Part shown: piece after piece, positions 1 to 6,877 of the stretch
Numbering within the stretch: the stretch's first letter is position 1
Layout of the letters: every line of letters begins with the position of its first letter
Translations under genes and position numbers: made by a program
Origin: Tessaracoccus rhinocerotis
GTDB lineage: Bacteria > Actinomycetota > Actinomycetes > Propionibacteriales > Propionibacteriaceae
Assembly (NCBI RefSeq): GCF_007197885.1
Contig: NZ_VKKG01000001.1
Span: 1-64,000, forward strand
Length of the DNA: 64,000 nucleotides
Direction: 5' to 3'
Notes under the pieces: generated by a model
The model's input: only the letters and a program-made list of their open reading frames with translations
Told to the model about the DNA's origin: nothing
The model's database searches: none

Positions 1-1
1 G

Positions 2-127
2 CCTCGCTACGTCCACCTCAGACCGATCCTGGACACCGGGCAAGACAAGCAACCCATCCCAGAGCCCGCCGATGCCGGCGGCTACGTCCGCGGCGCCGAC
101 TACTACGCAGAATCGAGCAGCCGATGA
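2..127 (+). CDS. istA: IS21 transposase IstA, C-terminal fragment (cut by window edge)
   Basis: The frame starting at base 2 reads through to a TGA at 125-127 and gives 41 residues ending in a GGYVRGADYYAESSSR tail. The TGA overlaps the ATG of istB in an ATGA, as is usual for the istA-istB pair. IstA is the DDE transposase of IS21 elements. The catalytic domain lies to the left of the window, so activity cannot be judged. The call rests on position and the coupling to istB more than on motifs in this short tail. Confidence 0.75.
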   Translation, partial: PRYVHLRPILDTGQDKQPIPEPADAGGYVRGADYYAESSSR

Positions 128-870
128 GCAGCTTGGACATCGAGACCAAACGCAAACTCCGTGAGATGGGCGCCACCCCGCTGCTGGAGGCCTTCCAAGC
201 CCAGGACGAGGCCCTGGTGCTGGGTCTCGGGTTCGAGGAACGGATCCGGATCATCGTGGACGAGGCACACTCAGCCTTCACCCATTCCAAAGTCGACGGT
301 CTCATCCGCCGGGCGGGGCTGCGCTATCCCACCGCTGATCTGCGCCGTCTCGACCTCGTCGAGGAACGAGGCCTCGACCGGGGTGTCATCTCGCAGTTGG
401 CGACGTGTTCGTTCATCGAACGATCCCACAACGTCGTGTTCCAAGGCTTCACCGGCTCCGGGAAGTCCTACCTCGGCTGCGCCCTGGCGAAACAAGCCTG
501 CCTGCACCGGATCCGCGCCCACTACATCCGCATGCCCGACCTCGCCGAAGCTTGGCACCTGGCCCGGGACAAACCGCAGGGCCAGATGAAGTTCCTCCGC
601 AAATACGCGGCCTTCACCCTGCTCGTGATCGACGAGTGGCTCCTCGACCCACCCGACGAGAGCATGCGCAGCATGCTGCTGGAGTTGCTCGAGCGCCGCG
701 ACGACACCACCTCCACCGTCTTCTGCACCCAATACGCGAAGAAGGACTGGCACAGCCGCCTCGGCGGCGGAGTCCACGCCGACGCCATCATGGACCGCAT
801 CGTCCACAACACCATCTGGATCGACACCGGCAACCACAACATGAGAGAACACACCGCCACGACCCAGTGA
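124..870 (+). CDS. istB: IS21 helper ATPase IstB
   Basis: The product is 248 aa, the normal length for IstB, the AAA+ ATPase that selects target DNA and stimulates the IstA transposase. Walker A is GFTGSGKS at residues 108-115 and Walker B is LLVIDEW at about 166-172. The start codon overlaps the istA stop (ATGA), so translation is probably coupled. The frame is intact to the end, which suggests a recently active element. Confidence 0.93.
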   Translation: MSSLDIETKRKLREMGATPLLEAFQAQDEALVLGLGFEERIRIIVDEAHSAFTHSKVDGLIRRAGLRYPTADLRRLDLVEERGLDRGVISQLATCSFIERSHNVVFQGFTGSGKSYLGCALAKQACLHRIRAHYIRMPDLAEAWHLARDKPQGQMKFLRKYAAFTLLVIDEWLLDPPDESMRSMLLELLERRDDTTSTVFCTQYAKKDWHSRLGGGVHADAIMDRIVHNTIWIDTGNHNMREHTATTQ

Positions 871-917
871 CCGACCGGCGCTGGTGGACGGCCCCCGGCC
901 CCCACCAGCGCCACCGG

Positions 918-969
918 TGGCCCCCAACCGCAATGTCACTGGCCCCCAGAGGCAATATCCAGTGGCCCC
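918..969. repeat. Terminal repeats of the IS21 element
   Basis: The motif TGGCCCC occurs at 918, 940 and 963, a spacing of 22-23 bases, with CAATRTC-type sequence between the copies. Multiple short repeats within the ends are typical of IS21-family elements and serve as transposase binding sites. This part of the element has no gene. Confidence 0.7.
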
Positions 970-984
970 GTCAGCCTCGAATAC

Positions 985-1293
985 TCACCAGTTGACCACC
1001 GCCCACTCCTTCCTGGCGTAGGTCGAGGCCCGCTGGTTGGCGGCGATGATGCCGAGCCAGTACCGCAGCCAATGCTCGGTGGGGATGCTGCCGCCGTTTT
1101 CGAGTTTCCCCATCTCGTGGTCTCGTTTGACCTGGGTGATCCTGTCCCGGAGCCCCGCCTTGGTCTTCGATGTCAGGTGCGGCCTGACGCGCTCACCGGT
1201 GATCGGGTCGTTTCCCAGGGAGACGTACGCGTGCCACAACCCGTCGGCCCGCAGCGTCATCCTCGTCTCGCCGTACTCGGCACGCCTGCTCAT
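985..1293 (-). pseudogene. Tyrosine recombinase (phage-type integrase), N-terminal fragment broken by IS21
   Basis: These 102 residues resemble the N-terminal arm and core-binding region of actinobacterial tyrosine integrases: a beta-rich arm domain (GLWHAYVSLGNDPITGER), then a helical part ending in STYARKEWAV. The catalytic domain with its R-H-R-Y residues is missing. The frame stops at 985-987, at or next to the right end of the IS21 element, so the rest was displaced by the insertion. The ATG overlaps the stop of the upstream excisionase-like gene (ATGA). The protein cannot work as an integrase. Confidence 0.8.
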
Positions 1294-1655
1294 TGCCGTT
1301 CGCCTGTCTTGGCGACGCCAGCGACGTAGTCCTCGATCCAGCGAGTGGACACCTTCCTCGTTGATCCGGCGACAATGACGTCGACCTGGCCGGCATCGAC
1401 CATGCGGTACATCGTGGCGGGTGAGACACCGATCTTGGCGGCCGCCTTCGAGATGGACAGCAGCTGGGGGCCGTCGGCGCTGCTGCGGCGGTATGCGAGG
1501 GCGGCGAGGCGAGCTTGGATGGATCCCATCCGTTCGACGAGCTCGGACATTTCTTGGTTGAGGTGGACGATCTCTCGGTCAACAGTCATGCCCACTGGGT
1601 GTGCGGCAAACGCGAATCCTCCTCTCACCACGCGGCTAGCTCTCTCAGGAGTCAT
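1290..1655 (-). CDS. Excisionase-like / MerR-type helix-turn-helix protein
   Basis: The product is 121 aa. Its C-terminal half carries an excisionase-type winged helix (LSISKAAAKIGVSPATMYRM, then a beta wing and VSTRWIEDYVA); the N-terminal half is a predicted helix with heptad-like leucines. The start at 1655 was chosen because GGAGG lies six bases upstream; an internal ATG at 1589 has no such site. It overlaps the integrase fragment by ATGA, so the two formed an operon. In intact elements such proteins direct excision or control integrase expression. With the integrase broken it is probably a relic. Confidence 0.7.
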   Translation of the reverse strand: MTPERASRVVRGGFAFAAHPVGMTVDREIVHLNQEMSELVERMGSIQARLAALAYRRSSADGPQLLSISKAAAKIGVSPATMYRMVDAGQVDVIVAGSTRKVSTRWIEDYVAGVAKTGERQ

Positions 1656-1934
1656 CCGCAACCTCCACATTGCACCCATTTGTGGAGTCTGGTGGCAACT
1701 GGTGCGACCTGGTGGTGTGAAGGAGGGTGGGCAGGTACGGCGCAGGGCGCCGTTGGCGAGTGTGAGCATGTGGATCGTCTCCCGTGTCGGCTCGGTCGGT
1801 CATTGACCTGCCCGTTCCCGGTGAGAAACCGTGACGATGCAACGCCCAGAGAACGACGCTGCGCCGGCCGCGATTCCTCGCAACCGGCGCAGTAACTGGC
1901 GCAGTGTTTCTCACGCCAGATTCTCAAGTACCTC
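1656..1934. other. Non-coding interval between excisionase-like gene and tRNA array
   Basis: No gene is supported here. It holds the ribosome binding site of the excisionase-like gene at its left edge and several imperfect CTGGTGG/GGCGCAG direct repeats that could be recombinase arm sites. No duplicate of a tRNA 3' end was found in it. Confidence 0.4.
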
Positions 1935-1959
1935 GAAACCCCCTTTGACTAGGGGTTTC
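1935..1959 (-). terminator. Terminator of the Gly-Cys-Val tRNA array
   Basis: GAAACCCC (1935-1942) pairs with GGGGTTTC (1952-1959) around a nine-base loop, directly after the last tRNA of the minus-strand array. The U tract is short, so termination strength is uncertain. Confidence 0.6.
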
Positions 1960-1963
1960 TCGG

Positions 1964-2035
1964 TGGGCGATGCCAGGATCGAACTGGCGACCTCTTCCGT
2001 GTCAGGGAAGCGCGCTACCGCTGCGCCAACCGCCC
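1964..2035 (-). tRNA. tRNA-Val (GAC anticodon)
   Basis: The minus strand folds as a cloverleaf with a 7-bp acceptor stem (GGGCGGT/ATCGCCC, one G-T pair), an anticodon loop CTGACAC with GAC, and a T arm with GTTCGAT. The discriminator base is A; CCA is not encoded. It is the last gene of a three-tRNA array, one base after tRNA-Cys. Its 3' end faces the integrase relic, which makes it the best candidate for the element's attachment site. Confidence 0.93.
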
Positions 2036-2036
2036 G

Positions 2037-2107
2037 AGGTGGAGACGGGATTTGAACCCGTGTACACGGATTTGCAGTCCGTTGCCTCGCCTCTCGGCCA
2101 CTCCACC
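2037..2107 (-). tRNA. tRNA-Cys (GCA anticodon)
   Basis: The minus strand has acceptor GGTGGAG paired with CTCCACC, an anticodon arm CGGACTGCAAATCCG carrying GCA, and a T arm with GGTTCAAATCC. It is the middle gene of the array, separated from tRNA-Val by a single base and from tRNA-Gly by about 48 bases. Confidence 0.93.
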
Positions 2108-2155
2108 CGGTGGAGGTTCAACTCCCCACCAGGGAAGCTGGGAGAGGATTCTCCG

Positions 2156-2228
2156 AGCGGACGACGAGATTCGAACTCGCGACCCTCACCTTGGCAAGGT
2201 GATGCTCTACCAACTGAGCCACGTCCGC
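2156..2228 (-). tRNA. tRNA-Gly (GCC anticodon)
   Basis: The minus strand has acceptor GCGGACG, a D arm with TTGGTAGAGC, an anticodon arm CACCTTGCCAAGGTG with GCC, and a T arm with GTTCGAATC. It is the first gene of the minus-strand array. A TAGGCT sequence about 20 bases upstream could be its -10 box, but no good -35 was found. Confidence 0.94.
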
Positions 2229-2470
2229 ATGCGCTTTTCGCGAACCTCCAGCCTATCAGCCAGGGGCCGTTTCCGGCGCGAGGAAAACTCTAGCGCAGCC
2301 CTTCGACGCATGCCAAATCGGCCCTGGAGAGGGCTCTTGCAGGACTCGGAACCACCCTCGGGAGGTGCTCGGAACCGCGGCCGTCGCGACCTCTCGGGAC
2401 GCCGTCGGTGAACTGTCGCAGTGCCGACTTGGGTTTTCGGGTGGAGGTGCGCTAAGTTTTGTAGCCGCAC

Positions 2471-2542
2471 GGGCGATTGGCGCAGTGGTAGCGCGCTTCG
2501 TTCACACCGAAGAGGTCGGCGGTTCGAAACCGCCATCGCCCA
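2471..2542 (+). tRNA. tRNA-Val (CAC anticodon)
   Basis: The cloverleaf has acceptor GGGCGAT/ATCGCCC, anticodon arm CTTCGTTCACACCGAAG with CAC, T arm GGTTCGAAACC, and discriminator A. It faces the opposite way to the Gly-Cys-Val array and is very similar in sequence to the GAC valine tRNA. A TAAGTT at about 2452 may be its -10 box. A strong hairpin follows. Confidence 0.94.
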
Positions 2543-2556
2543 CCGCAGTGCTGAAG

Positions 2557-2582
2557 CCCCCGGCAGGAAGTGCCGGGGGTTT
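2557..2582 (+). terminator. Rho-independent terminator after tRNA-Val(CAC)
   Basis: CCCCCGGCA (2557-2565) pairs perfectly with TGCCGGGGG (2571-2579) around a GGAAG loop and is followed by TTT. It ends the single-gene tRNA-Val transcript before the next coding region. Confidence 0.85.
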
Positions 2583-2631
2583 CTGCTTTGCAGGCGGATT
2601 CTGCGCGCGAGGTTGCGCATTCTTCCGCCAC

Positions 2632-2648
2632 GTCCCAAGATGTGGGAC
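2632..2648 (+). promoter_or_regulatory. Candidate operator (inverted repeat) before the CbiX-like gene
   Basis: GTCCCA and TGGGAC form a perfect 6-bp inverted repeat around AGATG, 43 bases before the GTG start of the downstream gene. The arms fit a dimeric regulator. No U tract follows, so it is not an obvious terminator. The regulator is unknown. Confidence 0.4.
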
Positions 2649-2691
2649 AGAAGTCTTGAGGAGCAGGACCGATCCGGGGAGGAGGCAGTCT

Positions 2692-3471
2692 GTGGCAGCA
2701 CCCGCAATCGTGCTCGTGGCTCTCGGCGACGAAGACCCCTCGGTGGGCAGGGCCCTCAACTCCATCGTCGCCAAGCTGCGTGCCCTGCGTCCCGATCTCG
2801 ACGTGAGCCTGGGCCTCCTCGGACCCGCGAAGGTCGGTGGCGTCGGCGTGATCGAGGTCGTGGAGCAGCTTGCCGGCAACGGCACCACAGAGATCGCCCT
2901 CGTCCCGCTCGACCTCGTCTCGGCGGCCGACCACTCCCCCGTGGTCAGCCAGGCCAGGGACGCCGTCGAGCGGATCAACCGCAACGTGCACGTGGTCATC
3001 GCGCGCCCGATCGGTCCCGCAACCGAACTCCTGAACGTATTGGACGACAAGGTCCGAGAGGCACTGCACCGCGTCAATGCGGTCGAGATCGACGCCCTGG
3101 TCCTGGCCGCGCCGGAGGGCGGCGACGTGCGCGGCACGTCCCTGCTCGCCCGTCGCGCCCGGCAGTGGTCGACGCACCACAAGCTTCCGGTCCAGCTCGC
3201 CGTCGGGGACGCGTCCGGCAGGGCCAGCGGCACCGCGATCAGTGCCCTCCGCGCACAGGGCCGCCGCCACATCGCGGTCGGGTCACTGTTCCTGAGTTCC
3301 GGGCCCCTCTACCGCGCCCACAAGGACGCCGCCCTGCGTGCCGGGGCCATCGCAGTCGGGGACCCGATCACCGACGACGCACGCCTCGTGGAACTGGTAC
3401 TGGCCCGCTACGCGTTCGCGGCCATGGACCTGTTGGACGCGGAGCCGTTCGAGGACGTCGACGAGGACTGA
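2692..3471 (+). CDS. CbiX/sirohydrochlorin-chelatase-like protein, degenerate metal site
   Basis: The product is 259 aa with the two-lobed layout of CbiX-type chelatases, which insert Co or Fe into sirohydrochlorin. The GTG at 2692 was chosen because GGGGAGGAGG lies just upstream; longer in-frame extensions would run through the tRNA gene. The second lobe ends in the family's typical VELVLARY segment. The first strand, however, reads LVALGDEDPSVG where active chelatases have a histidine in HGSRDP, and the second-lobe equivalent reads LAAPEGGDVRG. Catalytic function is therefore doubtful. No other sirohaem or cobalamin gene is nearby. Confidence 0.6.
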   Translation: MAAPAIVLVALGDEDPSVGRALNSIVAKLRALRPDLDVSLGLLGPAKVGGVGVIEVVEQLAGNGTTEIALVPLDLVSAADHSPVVSQARDAVERINRNVHVVIARPIGPATELLNVLDDKVREALHRVNAVEIDALVLAAPEGGDVRGTSLLARRARQWSTHHKLPVQLAVGDASGRASGTAISALRAQGRRHIAVGSLFLSSGPLYRAHKDAALRAGAIAVGDPITDDARLVELVLARYAFAAMDLLDAEPFEDVDED

Positions 3472-3472
3472 C

Positions 3473-4552
3473 TCACTCGTCGTCGGCTGCGGGCTTCCTC
3501 GCCCGCGACGGCTGCACCCTCGGGGGTTCGCCCTCCATCTTCGGGTACTCGGGCGGGTAGGGCATCTCACCCTCGCCATCGGCGACGTCCCGCTCGTACC
3601 ACTCGAGCACTGCGCCGGGATCCCCCGGTTCCGCCTCGTGGTACGGCGCCCAGACGTCACCGCGCTCCGCGAACCGTTCCAGCATGGTGGGCACCGTGAA
3701 GTCCTCGGGTGACACGTCGGGGACCTCGTCCCAGTCCAGCGGCGCCGAGACCCTGGCCTGCGGCACCGGCCGGATCGAGTAGGCAGACGCCATCAGCCGG
3801 TCCCGCGCCATCTGGTTGAAGTCGACGAAGATCCGCTCCCCGCGCTCCTCCTTCCACCAGTTCACGGTCACCGCGTCCGGCATGCGACGGGCCAGCTCCC
3901 GGCCGATCGCGATTGTGGCGTGCCGCGCGTCGATGAAGTCCAGCGGTGAGACGGGTACGAACACGTGCAGGCCGCGACCCCCACTGGTCTTGGGGAACCC
4001 CTCGAGGCCGGCCTCGGCCAGCACCTGGCGCAGCTCCAGCGCAGCTGTCGCGGCGTCGGCGAAGTCCGTTCCCGGCTGCGGGTCCAGGTCGATCCGGAGT
4101 TGGTCGACCGCGTCGGGGTCGGATGCCCGCACCGGCCACGCGTGGAACCGCAGGGTGCCCAGGTTCACCATCCACACCAGGGTGGCGACGTCGGCGGGCG
4201 CGACGGTTTCGGCCACACGGCCGGAGGGGAAGGTGATGGTGGCGCGCTGGACCCAGTCCGGGGCGCCCTTGGGGGTGCGCTTCTGGTAGAAGGCATCGCC
4301 CCAGCTGCCGCGCCCCGTGGAGACCACCGCCCCCTCCACGACCCCGCCCGGCCAGCGCTCCATGGTGGTGGGACGGTCCTGCAGCGCCGCGAGCATGCCC
4401 TCGCCGACCGCGATCACGTACTCGGCAACGTCCCGCTTGGTCAGCCCGAGTTCGGGGAAGTAGAGCTTGTCGGGGCTGGACAGGCGCACCGCGCGGCCGT
4501 CGACGTCGATCTCCACAGCTTCTGTCTTCGCCATGGGAGGAAGCGTAGTCAC
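3473..4552 (-). CDS. Stand-alone LigD-type polymerase/primase of NHEJ
   Basis: The product, 359 aa, matches the polymerase domain of bacterial LigD, an archaeo-eukaryotic primase-fold enzyme that fills gaps at double-strand breaks. Catalytic features are present: the metal pair D155/D157 in RIDLDP, H137 in FHAW, the KTSGGRGLHVFVP loop, and D244 in IFVDF. No ligase or phosphoesterase domain is attached. Its partner Ku is encoded at 53682-54485. Start: the GTG at 4552 sits one base after AGGAGGT (too close), while the ATG at 4534 is 19 bases away (too far), so the start is unsettled. The gene is divergent from msrB. Confidence 0.9.
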   Translation of the reverse strand: MTTLPPMAKTEAVEIDVDGRAVRLSSPDKLYFPELGLTKRDVAEYVIAVGEGMLAALQDRPTTMERWPGGVVEGAVVSTGRGSWGDAFYQKRTPKGAPDWVQRATITFPSGRVAETVAPADVATLVWMVNLGTLRFHAWPVRASDPDAVDQLRIDLDPQPGTDFADAATAALELRQVLAEAGLEGFPKTSGGRGLHVFVPVSPLDFIDARHATIAIGRELARRMPDAVTVNWWKEERGERIFVDFNQMARDRLMASAYSIRPVPQARVSAPLDWDEVPDVSPEDFTVPTMLERFAERGDVWAPYHEAEPGDPGAVLEWYERDVADGEGEMPYPPEYPKMEGEPPRVQPSRARKPAADDE

Positions 4553-4596
4553 ACCTCCTGACGGGCCGCATAGACTGGGCGGAGAAGGAGGGATTC

Positions 4597-5028
4597 ATGT
4601 CCACCGAGAGCACTGACCACATCGCCCCCATCAGCAAGCCGGATTCCAGCTGGCGCGAGCAGTTGAGCGCGCTGGAGTACCACGTCCTGCGCGAGGGCGG
4701 CACGGAGCGTCCCTTCGTCGGCGAGTACACCGACACCATCACCGAGGGCTCCTACGCGTGCCGCGGCTGCGGCACCGAGCTGTTCCGCAGCGACCAGAAG
4801 TTCAGCTCGCACTGCGGGTGGCCGAGCTTCTTCGAGCCGCTGGCCGAGGACCGGGTGCGCTACCTGAAGGACACCTCGATCCCCGGGCGTCCCCGCGTGG
4901 AGGTCCGCTGCGCCGCCTGCGACGGTCACCTCGGACACGTGTTCGAGGGCGAGGGCTACGACACCCCCACGGACCTGCGCTACTGCATCAACTCCGTGAG
5001 CCTCACGCTCACGCCGAAGTCCCAGTAG
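4597..5028 (+). CDS. msrB: Peptide methionine-(R)-S-oxide reductase MsrB
   Basis: This 143-aa enzyme reduces the R-epimer of methionine sulfoxide in oxidised proteins. Two CxxC pairs (CRGC and CAAC) form the structural zinc site, the GWPSFFEP core is present, and the catalytic cysteine is C130 in RYCINSVSL. GGAGAAGGAGGG precedes the ATG at a normal distance. It is a single-gene unit divergent from the LigD-type polymerase. Confidence 0.96.
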   Translation: MSTESTDHIAPISKPDSSWREQLSALEYHVLREGGTERPFVGEYTDTITEGSYACRGCGTELFRSDQKFSSHCGWPSFFEPLAEDRVRYLKDTSIPGRPRVEVRCAACDGHLGHVFEGEGYDTPTDLRYCINSVSLTLTPKSQ

Positions 5029-5084
5029 GGCGCCGTGCGGCGCGCCACACCGGCAATGTCGGTCCGGCGCAATAGTGTTCCTGC

Positions 5085-5663
5085 GTGGCCGAAACTCGTT
5101 CAAGCACCACGCCCGCAGCCTTCCGGAGGGCCGTGGCGGAAGTGGCTGCCATGACCTGGCGCAAGGGGATCACCGTCGAGGAGATCGGCTCCCCCCAACG
5201 CATCGCGCCCCACTCCGTCGCGCTGTCGGCTGAGTTCACCGAGGGCGAGGAGCAGGTCTCCTCCGGCCGGCTGATCCTGCTGCACGACCCGGCTGGCAAC
5301 GACGCGTGGCACGGCACCTTCCGCGTCGTGTCCTTCGCGAGAGCCGAGGTCGACCTCGAGATGGTCGCCGACCCGCTGCTGCCCGAGGTGGCGTGGTCGT
5401 GGATGACCGACGCGCTCGAGCTCCACCGCGCCCGCTACGCCGCGCTGGCCGGAACGGTCACGGCCTCCTACGGCAAGAGCTTCGGCGAGATGGGCGACGC
5501 CGCGGACCAGGCCGACGTCGAGATCCGCTCGTCCTGGACGCCCGTGCTGGACGACAAGGAACCACTCACCGGCCACCTCTTCGCCTGGCAGGACCTCCTC
5601 GGCCATGTGGGCGGTCGGCCACCATTGCCGCCCGGCGTCGTGCAGTTCCCGGGGCGCTCGTGA
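5085..5663 (+). CDS. DUF3000 family protein
   Basis: The product is 192 aa of unknown function. The family is conserved in actinobacteria directly before a ribonuclease D gene, as here, where its stop overlaps the rnd start (GTGA). No membrane segment or enzyme motif is visible. The GTG start has TAGTGT only six bases upstream (5073-5078) and no ribosome binding site, so the mRNA is probably leaderless. Confidence 0.85.
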   Translation: MAETRSSTTPAAFRRAVAEVAAMTWRKGITVEEIGSPQRIAPHSVALSAEFTEGEEQVSSGRLILLHDPAGNDAWHGTFRVVSFARAEVDLEMVADPLLPEVAWSWMTDALELHRARYAALAGTVTASYGKSFGEMGDAADQADVEIRSSWTPVLDDKEPLTGHLFAWQDLLGHVGGRPPLPPGVVQFPGRS

Positions 5664-6877
5664 GCGGTTACGTGGAGCGGTCCCGCGAGCCGCTGCGCCC
5701 GGTGGTGAACACGTGGGCGATGTACGACGAGTGCCTCAATGTGCTCGAGCAGGGCACTGGCCCGGTCGCATTCGACGCGGAGCGCGCCCACGGGCACCGC
5801 TACTGGCCCAAGGCCTACCTGCTGCAGATCCGTCGGGAGGGTGCGGGCACGTGGCTGATCGACCCCGTCGCGTTCGAGGAGGGCGGCCCGGCCGAGCTCG
5901 ACGAACTCGTCGAGGTGTGCGGTGACTCCACCTGGGTGGTGCACGCTGCCAGCCAGGACCTCCCCTGCATGCGGGAGGTGGGCATCCGGCCTGCGCGGCT
6001 CTTCGACACCGAGTTGGGCGGCAGGCTGCTGAGTGAGCCGTCGGTGAGCCTCGGCGCCCTCCTCCAGACCAAGCTCGGGATCGCGCTGCGCAAGGCGCAC
6101 TCGGCGCAGAACTGGGCCACTCGCCCCTTGCCGGAGGACTGGCTGATCTACGCCGCGCTGGACGTGGACTACTTGCTGGAGCTCGCCGAGGTGGTGCGTG
6201 CGGAACTCGAGTCGATGGGCCGAATCGAGTGGGCCGAGCAGGAGTTCGCCGCCACTCTTGAGCAGTTCAGCCGTGAGCCGGAGCCTCGGCAGGACCCGTG
6301 GCGCCGCCTCAGTGGGATCACGTCCCTGCGCACCTCCAAGCAACTCGCCATCGCCAGGGAGCTGTGGCTCGAGCGCGACCAGATCGCCCGGGACCGCGAT
6401 CGGCCGCCCGGCCGCATCCTGCATGACTCGGCGATCCTCGAGATCGCCACCCGCGCCAAGGGCGACGCGCCGATCCCCGGCGCCGCGGAGGTCTCCGAGA
6501 TCGGCGGCTTCCGCCATCGTGGGGCGCAGCGCTACCGGACCAACTGGGTCAGGGCACTCGAACGGGTCGCGGGGATGAGGGCGTCCCAGTACCCGGCTCG
6601 GCGGACGCCGTCGACGGGAATCCCCCACCCCAAGAACTGGGACCGCACCAACCCAGAGGCGGCTGAGTTGTGGGCGCGCGTCCGGCCGGCCGTTGACGAG
6701 CTGGCTTGCGAGATCAGCCTCCAGCCGAGTCTGATCGCACCGCCGGCGGTGCTCCAGGAGGTGGTCTACCACCACCGCGAGGACCAGGACCTGACTGCCT
6801 CACTGCTGCGTCGTGGCGCCCGTCCCTGGCAGGTCGAGTTCCTCGGCCCCCTGCTCGACGAGGTCATCCCCGACTGA
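5660..6877 (+). CDS. rnd: Ribonuclease D-like 3'-5' exonuclease with HRDC domain
   Basis: The product is 405 aa. An N-terminal DEDD exonuclease domain has the first acidic pair D39-A-E41 (VAFDAERA), a central HAASQDLPCM segment (motif II), and YAALDVDYLLEL (motif III). An HRDC nucleic-acid-binding domain follows in the middle. Such enzymes trim tRNA and other stable RNA 3' ends. The GTG at 5660 overlaps the DUF3000 stop. Its last 78 bases overlap the 3' end of the convergent dxs gene. Confidence 0.92.
   Translation: MSGYVERSREPLRPVVNTWAMYDECLNVLEQGTGPVAFDAERAHGHRYWPKAYLLQIRREGAGTWLIDPVAFEEGGPAELDELVEVCGDSTWVVHAASQDLPCMREVGIRPARLFDTELGGRLLSEPSVSLGALLQTKLGIALRKAHSAQNWATRPLPEDWLIYAALDVDYLLELAEVVRAELESMGRIEWAEQEFAATLEQFSREPEPRQDPWRRLSGITSLRTSKQLAIARELWLERDQIARDRDRPPGRILHDSAILEIATRAKGDAPIPGAAEVSEIGGFRHRGAQRYRTNWVRALERVAGMRASQYPARRTPSTGIPHPKNWDRTNPEAAELWARVRPAVDELACEISLQPSLIAPPAVLQEVVYHHREDQDLTASLLRRGARPWQVEFLGPLLDEVIPD

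Larger units (their letters stand above)
1..975 (+). mobile_element. IS21-family insertion sequence, right part
   Basis: The element runs off the left edge. What is seen is the last 41 codons of istA, the whole istB gene overlapping it, and a non-coding right end with three copies of a TGGCCCC-centred repeat. The istA-istB order with a translational overlap and repeated motifs in the terminus are the hallmark of the IS21 family. The exact right boundary is not fixed: it lies between about 973 (an end reading GTCA) and about 1000, because the disrupted integrase frame stops inside this stretch. The left end and target duplication are outside the window. Confidence 0.85.

Noticed and set aside
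2365-2691. Longer N terminus for the CbiX-like protein
   Set aside because: It would run through tRNA-Val(CAC) and its terminator; GTG 2692 has a strong ribosome binding site.
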